NCBI GenBank assembly: GCA_937902865.1 | Contig: CALFNJ010000658.1 | Span: 1 to 7,472 of the forward strand | Reading direction: 5' to 3' | DNA from: an uncultured Opitutaceae bacterium | GTDB taxonomy: Bacteria > Verrucomicrobiota > Verrucomicrobiia > Opitutales > Opitutaceae | DNA: 7,472 bases | Shown: in pieces, positions 1 to 4,907 of the stretch | How the letters are laid out: each line of letters opens with the position of its first letter | How positions within the stretch are numbered: position 1 is the stretch's first letter | Made by a program: the position numbers and the translations under genes | The notes under the pieces: generated by a model | Database searches by the model: none | What the model was told of the DNA's origin: nothing | What the model saw: only the letters and a program-made list of their open reading frames with translations

Positions 1-130
1 CTGCTGCAACATCGGCCTCAACACCCGCGGCGGTCCGCGCGAAATCGGCGGGTCGGTCACGCGCGCGGTCGTGGTCTCGCTCATCCTCATTCTCGTGCTC
101 GATTACTTCACCACGAAGATTCTCACCTGA
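1..130 (+). CDS. mlaE: MlaE-type ABC transporter permease, C-terminal fragment
   Basis: This is the 3' end of a gene that begins outside the window. The frame starting at base 2 gives 42 residues, CCNIGLNTRGGPREIG followed by GSVTRAVVVSLILILVLDYF and a short tail, ending in TGA at 128-130. The Gly/Arg-rich loop followed by a 'VTRAVV' helix and a final hydrophobic segment ending in D-Y-F is the usual C-terminus of MlaE/YrbE permeases. These proteins form the inner-membrane channel of the MCE lipid transporter. The gene lies 21 bp upstream of the MlaF ATPase and is followed by the MCE protein, the standard mlaE-mlaF-mlaD order, which strongly supports the call. Only the last membrane helix is visible, so length and completeness cannot be judged. 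Confidence 0.85.
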   Translation, partial: CCNIGLNTRGGPREIGGSVTRAVVVSLILILVLDYFTTKILT

Positions 131-151
131 TCTGAGTCCTCCACCGTTCCC

Positions 152-964
152 ATGCCCACCGGCAGCACCAGTTCCACCCGCTCCCCGTTCACCGACAACG
201 AATCGCCCGCCGTCGGCGTGGAGCTCGACAAGCTTTCGAAGAGCTTCGGCGACTTCGTTGTGCTCAAGGACGTTTCCTTCAAGGTGGAGCCCGGCGAAAT
301 CTTCGTGCTCATGGGCCCCAGCGGCTCGGGCAAGAGCGTGCTGCTGAAGCACATCGTCGGCCTTGAGGCGCCGACGTCCGGTCGCGTCCTCGTCGATGGC
401 AAGGACGCCTCCGATCCCACGACGCGTGAGCAGGTGCGCATGGCGCTGGTTTTCCAGGCCGGCGCGCTGTTCAACTCGCTCTCCGTCTACGACAACCTCG
501 CCCTCTATCTGCGCGAGCACCGCATCGCGTCGGAGTCGGCCATCCGCGAGAAGGTCGAGCGCGCGCTGCAGATCCTCTCCCTCGAGAACGCCAGCGCCAA
601 GTTTCCGTCGGAGCTCTCCGGCGGCATGAAGAAGCGCGTCGCCATCGCGCGCGCGCTGGTGATGGAGCCGCAGCTCATGCTCTACGACGAGCCGACCAGC
701 GAACTCGACCCGCTGATGAGCGCGACGATCAGCGAGATCATCGCCACCCTGAAGGACGAATATCACGTGACGAGCATCGTCGTTTCCCACGACCGCGATC
801 TCGCGCTGAACATTTCCGACCGCGTCGGCATCCTCATGGGCGGCCAGCTGATCCACGTCGGCCCGCCGGCCGAGCTACGCCAGCCGACGGATCCGCGCAT
901 CGCCGACTTCCTCAATCCCAAGGTCGACCTGAAGAACCCGCGTTTCAAGAAACTCGAAACCTGA
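152..964 (+). CDS. mlaF: ABC transporter ATP-binding protein, MlaF family
   Basis: This 270-residue cytoplasmic ATPase should power phospholipid movement between the inner and outer membranes together with MlaE and MlaD. All nucleotide-binding motifs are present: Walker A GPSGSGKS at residues 55-62, Q-loop Gln102 (FQAGALF), ABC signature LSGGM at 155-159, Walker B LMLYDE at 175-180 and the switch His213 (SHD). The motif 'FQAGALFNSLSVYDN' is typical of the MlaF/Mkl group rather than of other importers. The D-loop region reads SELDP where SGLDP or AGLDP is usual, so a normally small residue is Glu184. The start is the ATG 21 bp after the permease stop. No clear Shine-Dalgarno sequence precedes it, and residues 1-20 look like an unstructured leader, so an internal start such as Val21 (GTG) is possible. 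The gene is translated as part of an operon with its neighbours. Family assignment is firm; the lipid substrate is inferred from the family. Confidence 0.93.
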   Translation: MPTGSTSSTRSPFTDNESPAVGVELDKLSKSFGDFVVLKDVSFKVEPGEIFVLMGPSGSGKSVLLKHIVGLEAPTSGRVLVDGKDASDPTTREQVRMALVFQAGALFNSLSVYDNLALYLREHRIASESAIREKVERALQILSLENASAKFPSELSGGMKKRVAIARALVMEPQLMLYDEPTSELDPLMSATISEIIATLKDEYHVTSIVVSHDRDLALNISDRVGILMGGQLIHVGPPAELRQPTDPRIADFLNPKVDLKNPRFKKLET

Positions 965-997
965 GCCCCCTTTGCCTGTTTATCCTTTTAGCTAATC

Positions 998-1001
998 GGA
1001 G
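998..1001 (+). promoter_or_regulatory. Ribosome binding site of mlaD
   Basis: GGAG lies 9 bp before the ATG at 1011 in the 46-bp gap after mlaF. It is the only good Shine-Dalgarno match in front of any complete gene in this window, and it fixes the MlaD start. Confidence 0.7.
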
Positions 1002-1010
1002 AATCACACC

Positions 1011-2003
1011 ATGAACACCGCACAGATGACCGCCCGCGTCGGGCTTTTCTTTCTTCTCGGCCTCGCCCTTGTCTGGGTGACGTTCGAGACGCTCAGCGAC
1101 GGCAAGATCTTCAAGGACCGCGGCTATACGCTGGTCGCGGGCTTCGAGAGTCTCAAGGAGCTCAAGGTCGGTGACGAGGTCCGCATGGCCGGCGTCAAGA
1201 TCGGCTCCGTCGAAAAGACCCAGCTCGCCGGCCGCCGCGCGGAGGCGATCCTCCGCATCGAGCCGGGCATCAAGATCGCGAACGACGCCAGCGCGTCCAT
1301 CGTCATGGCCGGCATCATCGGCACCGACTACATCGGCATCGACCTCGGCACGCCCACCGCGCCGCCGCTCGAGCCCGGCGCCGAAATCCGCACGGTCGTC
1401 ACGCCCGACCTGAACTCGGTCATGGCACAGCTCGGCAAGCTGGGCTCCAAACTCGATGACGCGCTCGGCTCCATCGGCGACTCGCTCAAGGGCAAGGACG
1501 GCCAGCCTGGCTTGATCCAGAAGCTCGACAATCTCGTCGGCCAGAACGGCGAAAACCTCACGGCCACCGTGACCAATCTCAAGGAAGTCTCCGCCAAGCT
1601 GAACCGCGGCGAAGGCACGCTCGGCAAGCTGATCAACGATCCGACGCTGCACGACGACCTCGTCTCCACCATCGGCGAGATCAAGGGCGCGGCCGACGAG
1701 GCGAAGACATTCGTCGCCAACGCGCAGGGCATCGTCGACCAGGTGAAGGCCGGCAAGGGCGCGCTCGGCGCCCTGGTCTTCGACGAGAACACCGCGAACA
1801 ACTTCAAGACGAGCGTGCAGAACCTGCGCGACGTCTCCGACAAGATCGCCAAGGGCGAAGGCACGCTGGGCAAGCTGATCAACGACGACACCCTCTTTCG
1901 CGACGTGCAGGGCACGCTGAAGAAGGCCGACCGCGCGCTCGACGGCCTCGACGACGCCGGCCCGATCAACGCCGTCGGCGTGGTCGCGAAGTCGCTGTTC
2001 TAA
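1011..2003 (+). CDS. mlaD: MlaD/MCE-domain protein with repeated C-terminal region
   Basis: This is the periplasmic substrate-binding component of the Mla lipid transporter, anchored in the inner membrane. Residues 9-25 (RVGLFFLLGLALVWVTF) form one uncleaved N-terminal membrane anchor. An MCE domain follows at about residues 38-116, with the typical 'F.sL..L..GdeVrmaGvkIGsV' start and a 'GIIGTDYIGIDLG' end at 101-113. At 330 residues it is much longer than E. coli MlaD (about 183). The extra C-terminal part is helical, rich in Lys, Asp and Ala, and contains three 22-residue repeats at 189-210, 237-258 and 271-292. Each begins with Asn and ends in a GxGxLGxLxxD-like turn. Repeats of this type occur in long MCE proteins of other Gram-negative phyla and probably mediate oligomer or coiled-coil contacts across the periplasm (inference). 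No mlaC or mlaB follows: the next gene faces the other way. A good Shine-Dalgarno sequence supports the start. Confidence 0.9.
   Translation: MNTAQMTARVGLFFLLGLALVWVTFETLSDGKIFKDRGYTLVAGFESLKELKVGDEVRMAGVKIGSVEKTQLAGRRAEAILRIEPGIKIANDASASIVMAGIIGTDYIGIDLGTPTAPPLEPGAEIRTVVTPDLNSVMAQLGKLGSKLDDALGSIGDSLKGKDGQPGLIQKLDNLVGQNGENLTATVTNLKEVSAKLNRGEGTLGKLINDPTLHDDLVSTIGEIKGAADEAKTFVANAQGIVDQVKAGKGALGALVFDENTANNFKTSVQNLRDVSDKIAKGEGTLGKLINDDTLFRDVQGTLKKADRALDGLDDAGPINAVGVVAKSLF
1575..1886 (+). repeat. Three 22-residue coding repeats in mlaD
   Basis: The units are 1575-1640, 1719-1784 and 1821-1886. Units 1 and 3 are nearly identical at the DNA level over their last 33 bp (31 of 33 bases, both differences at third codon positions: 1608-1640 against 1854-1886). 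Unit 2 keeps only the pattern (GKGALGALVFD). The shared protein motif is GEGTLGKLIND. Either units 1 and 3 were duplicated recently, or the protein motif and codon choice are tightly constrained. Confidence 0.8.
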
Positions 2004-2047
2004 TCACAGCGACGGCCCGTAAAACGCGTCGGATTAAGGATCGGAAA

Positions 2048-2236
2048 ATGGGGACGCGACGTCCCCGTCGCGTTCAGCAACTCGGCGACCGGCAGTTCGC
2101 CGCTCATCGATCTTGGGTGGGGCGCGTTATCCCTAACGCGCCGATTTGGGTCCGTTCGTCGCAAAACGCGGATAACGGTTACGGCGCGTTAGGGATAACG
2201 CGCCCCACCCACGCGACGAGGACGTCGCGTCTCCAT
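2048..2236. repeat. Nested palindromic element, REPIN-like, copy A
   Basis: This element fills most of the gap between the convergent mlaD and epimerase genes. The inner part is a perfect 30-bp inverted repeat (2114-2143 and 2182-2211) with a 38-bp spacer. Each arm is itself a hairpin with stem GGCGCGTTA/TAACGCGCC and loop TCCC (2121-2142 in the left arm). Each arm is preceded on its own strand by GTGG, much like the tetranucleotide ahead of REP palindromes. The outer part is a 25-bp inverted repeat (2048-2072 and 2212-2236, two mismatches). Its arms fold as CGCGACG/CGTCGCG with loop TCCC (left) or, read in the same sense, TCCT (right). An open frame of 129 codons starting at 2048 is only a by-product of the repeat and of the opposite-strand gene. 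The hairpins may also end transcription from both sides, although no T-run follows them. Confidence 0.85.
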
Positions 2237-2256
2237 CACCTAGCAGCCAGATCCGC

Positions 2257-3042
2257 TCAATACCCCGCGTCCGCCAACTGGCGCCGCAGCGCCGCGAGGG
2301 CCTTCGGGGCCGCAACCGGCACCGGCTCGGTCCAGATACACTCGATCGCGAGCCGCTGGCAGAGCGTGGCTTTTTTCAGCGCACGCAGGAACGGACGGAA
2401 ATCCTCGTTCTTCGTTCCGGGCGCCGCGCGATCCTGATTCTCCGCCACGTGCGAATGCGTGATCAGCGCCGCGTGCTTCACAATCGGATCCGGCGTTTCG
2501 CCGTTGCGCAGCATATGGAAAATGTCGACCAGCAGACGGACATTCGGGTGATTGCAGCGCTGCACCGCTTCGGCGCCCTCATCGATGGTGTTGACCAGGT
2601 TGCACTCCCCGCGGTTGAGCGGCTCGACCACGATCGTCACGCCGTGCTGCTGCCCCAGCGGCCCTACGATCTTCAGGGCCTCGACGTACTGCTCGAAGCC
2701 GCGCGCCGCCGACCAGCCGTCGGGCACCTGACGCGCGCCGGCCGAGCCGAAGACGATTGTCGTCAATCCGATCGACTTCGCCCGCGCGAAGGCCTTGTCG
2801 GCATACTTCGCGAGCCGGGCAGCATCGACCGACGGCCCCGTCACCTTCAGGTCGCCCGGCAGAAAGCAATTGACCGAAGGCATCGGCCGGCGACTGGCCC
2901 GCGCCGAAGCCGCCAGCGGAGCAAACTCCGCATCCGGCGCCTCGGGCTTGAGAAAATTCTGCACGTGACCCTCGATGAAATCGAAGGGCAGTTCCTGAAA
3001 GCCGGCGAGATCCGCGGGATGAAGACAAAGGCCGAGTTGCAT
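2257..3042 (-). CDS. TIM-barrel sugar isomerase/epimerase (xylose isomerase-like family)
   Basis: This 261-residue cytoplasmic protein belongs to the AP-endonuclease-2/xylose-isomerase-like TIM-barrel family. The four metal ligands expected for ketose 3-epimerases can be placed at Glu140 (VVEPLNRGE), Asp173 (LLVDIFHM), His198 (HSHVAE) and Glu234 (IECIW). The Glu-to-Asp spacing of 33, and a DxFHM motif, match D-tagatose/psicose 3-epimerases as I remember them (Glu152, Asp185, His211, Glu246). A sugar 3-epimerase or a hydroxypyruvate isomerase-like activity is therefore likely, but the substrate cannot be read from the sequence. The family is near its usual length, perhaps slightly short. The gene follows uxaC on the same strand after a 167-bp repeat-filled gap, so a role in sugar-acid or ketose metabolism is plausible. 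No Shine-Dalgarno sequence precedes the ATG. The first 30 bp upstream are unusually A/T-rich (3049-3070) and could hold a promoter, but I cannot identify -35 and -10 boxes. Confidence 0.82.
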   Translation of the reverse strand: MQLGLCLHPADLAGFQELPFDFIEGHVQNFLKPEAPDAEFAPLAASARASRRPMPSVNCFLPGDLKVTGPSVDAARLAKYADKAFARAKSIGLTTIVFGSAGARQVPDGWSAARGFEQYVEALKIVGPLGQQHGVTIVVEPLNRGECNLVNTIDEGAEAVQRCNHPNVRLLVDIFHMLRNGETPDPIVKHAALITHSHVAENQDRAAPGTKNEDFRPFLRALKKATLCQRLAIECIWTEPVPVAAPKALAALRRQLADAGY

Positions 3043-3083
3043 AGGGGTAGTTAGCTTAATTTCAAAATTTCGGATCGAACTTC

Positions 3084-3196
3084 CGGAATTTCACCACAGA
3101 GATACCGAGGCACGGAGAAGACCGCAGCAGATGCGGAATTCGAAAATCGGAGTTCGGAATCTCTCCGTGCCTCGGTGTCTCTGTGGTGAAATTCCG
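3084..3196. repeat. 35-bp inverted repeat element with octamer-built arms
   Basis: Arms 3084-3118 and 3162-3196 are complementary over 35 bp with a single T/G mismatch (3103 against 3177), which would be a G-U pair in RNA. The spacer is 43 bp. Each arm contains three consecutive octamers; on the left they are CACAGAGA, TACCGAGG and CACGGAGA (3095-3118). Sequences of this CACAGAGACAC type recur between genes in many environmental bacterial genomes, where they give rise to spurious 'SPQRHRG' proteins; one such false frame crosses this site on the - strand. The spacer holds further CGGAATT-like short repeats. The element lies 13 bp from the uxaC stop and 41 bp before the epimerase start. It has no coding potential. 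Confidence 0.85.
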
Positions 3197-3209
3197 AAAA
3201 TGGGCGCGG

Positions 3210-4628
3210 TTACTTGCCCGCTTCCAAACCGAAGAAGCCCGCGGCGTTCTTGTAGCAGATATTCTCGATCAGGTCGCCGAGCGCCTTGCCGTCGGCGGGG
3301 ATGAGGCCGGCCTCGACGTCGGAGCCGACGAGGTTGCAGAGGATGCGGCGGAAGTACTCGTGGCGCACGTAGCTGAGGAAGCTGCGCGAGTCCGTCAGCA
3401 TACCGACGAACTTGCTGAGCAATCCGAGCTGCGACAGCGCGTTGATCTGCCACTCCATCGCCTCCTTCTGGTCGAGGAACCACCAGCCGGAACCGAACTG
3501 CAGCTTGCCCGCAATCGTGCCGTCGCCGAAGTTGCCGCACATCGTCGCGAAGACGTAGTTGTCGGCCGGGTTGAGATTGTAGAGCACGATCCGCGGCAGC
3601 TTGTTCTCGGCATCGAGCGTGCCGAGGTAGCGGGAGAGCGAGCGCGCCTGCGGGAAATCACCGATGGAGTCCACGCCGGCGTCCGCACCGAGCAGCTTGA
3701 GCAGGCGGCTGTTGTTGTTGCGGATCGCCCCGAGGTGGAGCTGCTTCGTCCAGCCGCGCGAGGCGTCGAGCCGGCCGAAGCCGAGCATCATGTACGAGGC
3801 GAACTTCGCCCACTGCTCCGGACTCGCGGCGCGGCCGCTGCGGGTCTGCGCGAAGATCGCCGCCGCCTCGTTCTCGGTGCAGTCCTCCGCGGGAACATAC
3901 TCCATCCCGTGGTCGGAAACCCGGCCGCCGAGCGAGTGGAAGAAATCGTGCCGCTGCTTCAGCGCGTCGAGGAACGTGGCGAAATTCTTGATCTCGATGT
4001 TCGCGCGCGCGCTGAGCTGGGTGCACCAGGCGTTGAAGCCGGCGGGATCGGTGACGAGCAGCGCCTTGTCGGGGCGGAAGGTCGGATAGACTTTCGTGCC
4101 GAGCCCACTCTTGGCGATCGCGACATGGTGCGCGAGGTCGTCCGCCGGATCGTCCGTCGTGCAGACAACGCGGACCTTGAACTTTTTCAGGATGCCGTGG
4201 ACCGACATCTCCGGCTTCGCGAGCGCCGCATTGGCCTGCTCCCAGATCTTGGGCGCGTTGGCCTCGTTGATCAGGAGATCGATGCCGAAATACCGGCGCA
4301 GTTCGAGGTGCGACCAGTGATGGAGGGGATTGCGGACGAGATCCGGCACCGTCTTGGCGAAGACGAGAAACTTCTCGTAGTCGCTCGCGTCGCCCGTGAT
4401 CAGCCGCTCCGGCACGCCGGCGGCGCGGAGCGCGCGCCACTTGTAGTGGTCGCCGCCCAGCCAGATTTTCGCGAGATTCTCGAACTGACGGTTGGCCGCG
4501 ATCTCCTGCGGCGGAAGATGGCAGTGGTAGTCGAAGATCGGCTGCGGCGCCGCGTGATCGGTGTACAACCGGCGCGCCCAGGCGCTGTTCAGGAGATAGG
4601 TCTCAGGGAGAAAGGGTTGATCGGCCAT
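3210..4628 (-). CDS. uxaC: Uronate isomerase (glucuronate/galacturonate isomerase)
   Basis: UxaC converts D-glucuronate to D-fructuronate and D-galacturonate to D-tagaturonate, the first cytoplasmic step in hexuronate breakdown. The match to the family is long and clear: an N-terminal 'QPIFDYHCHLPPQEI' block with metal-site His35 and His37, then 'GDHYKWRA', 'NPLHHWSHLELRRYFGI', 'TTDDPADDL', 'PTFRPDKA', 'HLGAIRNNN', 'FGSGWWFLDQK', and the strongly conserved 'KFVGMLTDSRSFLSYVRHEY' near the end. I chose the ATG at 4628, giving 472 residues, very close to the E. coli enzyme (about 470). The frame stays open to a TTG at 4676, but those 16 codons (ALSRRRHWLVD...) are not family-like. No Shine-Dalgarno sequence is visible before either start. 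A dyad resembling a hexuronate-regulator operator lies 9 bp upstream of the ATG. Downstream of it comes the TIM-barrel epimerase, and upstream the Gfo/Idh dehydrogenase. Confidence 0.95.
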   Translation of the reverse strand: MADQPFLPETYLLNSAWARRLYTDHAAPQPIFDYHCHLPPQEIAANRQFENLAKIWLGGDHYKWRALRAAGVPERLITGDASDYEKFLVFAKTVPDLVRNPLHHWSHLELRRYFGIDLLINEANAPKIWEQANAALAKPEMSVHGILKKFKVRVVCTTDDPADDLAHHVAIAKSGLGTKVYPTFRPDKALLVTDPAGFNAWCTQLSARANIEIKNFATFLDALKQRHDFFHSLGGRVSDHGMEYVPAEDCTENEAAAIFAQTRSGRAASPEQWAKFASYMMLGFGRLDASRGWTKQLHLGAIRNNNSRLLKLLGADAGVDSIGDFPQARSLSRYLGTLDAENKLPRIVLYNLNPADNYVFATMCGNFGDGTIAGKLQFGSGWWFLDQKEAMEWQINALSQLGLLSKFVGMLTDSRSFLSYVRHEYFRRILCNLVGSDVEAGLIPADGKALGDLIENICYKNAAGFFGLEAGK

Positions 4629-4636
4629 AAATTGGG

Positions 4637-4648
4637 ATTGGTCCACCA
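4637..4648 (-). promoter_or_regulatory. Possible GntR-type (UxuR/ExuR-like) operator before uxaC
   Basis: The + strand reads ATTGGTCCACCA here, a dyad TGGT-CC-ACCA. FadR-subfamily GntR regulators commonly bind TGGTnACCA-like dyads. The enterobacterial UxuR/ExuR site is, from memory, ATTGGTATACCAAT at its core; 10 of 14 positions (4637-4650) agree. Its position directly upstream of uxaC makes repression relieved by uronates plausible. Short dyads are common by chance and no regulator gene is in the window. Confidence 0.25.
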
Positions 4649-4709
4649 GCCAATGCCGACGGCGGGAAAGTGCCAAGGAACAAGTTCCAGCCTTTGGCCC
4701 CTTCCGAAG

Positions 4710-4830
4710 GTAGGGCGCGTTGTCCCTAACGCGCCGGTTGGTTTCCGCTAGTCCTGAAACTCAGATGGCGATCACGGCGCGTTAGGGATAACGCGCCCCA
4801 CCCCACGCGACCGGGAGGTCGCGTCCCCAT
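4710..4830. repeat. Nested palindromic element, REPIN-like, copy B
   Basis: This is a second copy of the element at 2048-2236, lying between uxaC and the dehydrogenase gene. The inner arms (4713-4736 and 4775-4798) are complementary over 24 bp with one mismatch (G4722), and again are separated by exactly 38 bp. The left arm is preceded by GTAG, the right arm, on its own strand, by GTGG. The spacers of the two copies agree at 23 of 38 positions without gaps, which shows common descent of the whole unit. The second-class palindrome follows at 4806-4830 with stem CGCGACC/GGTCGCG. The left outer palindrome seen in copy A is missing here, so the copy is asymmetric. Confidence 0.83.
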
Positions 4831-4831
4831 T

Positions 4832-4861
4832 TCAAACCTCCAACCTTCAAACCCTCAAACC
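4832..4861. repeat. Short array of 7-8 bp units (TCAAACC type)
   Basis: Four units in a row: TCAAACC (4832-4838), TCCAACCT (4839-4846), TCAAACCC (4847-4854) and TCAAACC (4855-4861). They start one base after the outer palindrome of copy B. Unit length alternates between 7 and 8 bp, as in the larger array at 6141-6282. The array is downstream of the - strand dehydrogenase gene. Confidence 0.7.
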
Positions 4862-4907
4862 GCCGCTCCTGATTTCCTGAGTTCCAGATAAATCAAAGTA
4901 ACTCAAC

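Noticed and set aside
2189..2198. TTAGGGATAA in the hairpin arms, resembling part of the I-SceI homing site
   Set aside because: Only about 9-10 of 18 bases agree and the rest of the site is absent; the sequence is explained by the palindrome.
2048..2437. Open frame of 129 codons on the + strand starting in the palindromic element
   Set aside because: It begins in repeat DNA, runs antisense through the well-supported epimerase gene and encodes an Arg/Ser-rich product with no family features.
3091..3540. 149-codon - strand frame with an 'SPQRHRGTERF' end
   Set aside because: This is the familiar spurious translation of the CACAGAGACAC-type repeat joined to an out-of-frame part of uxaC.
4629..4676. 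TTG-started 16-codon N-terminal extension of UxaC
   Set aside because: It is not family-like, uses a rarer start codon and covers the possible operator; the ATG at 4628 gives the normal enzyme length.
4677..4688. GGAAC-AA-GTTCC dyad upstream of uxaC as an operator
   Set aside because: A 5-bp dyad is easily chance and I know of no regulator with this site in uronate control.
3183..4751. 522-codon open frame on the + strand opposite uxaC
   Set aside because: It is the high-GC shadow of uxaC; its Glu/Arg/Val-rich translation resembles no protein, while the - strand gives a clear UxaC.
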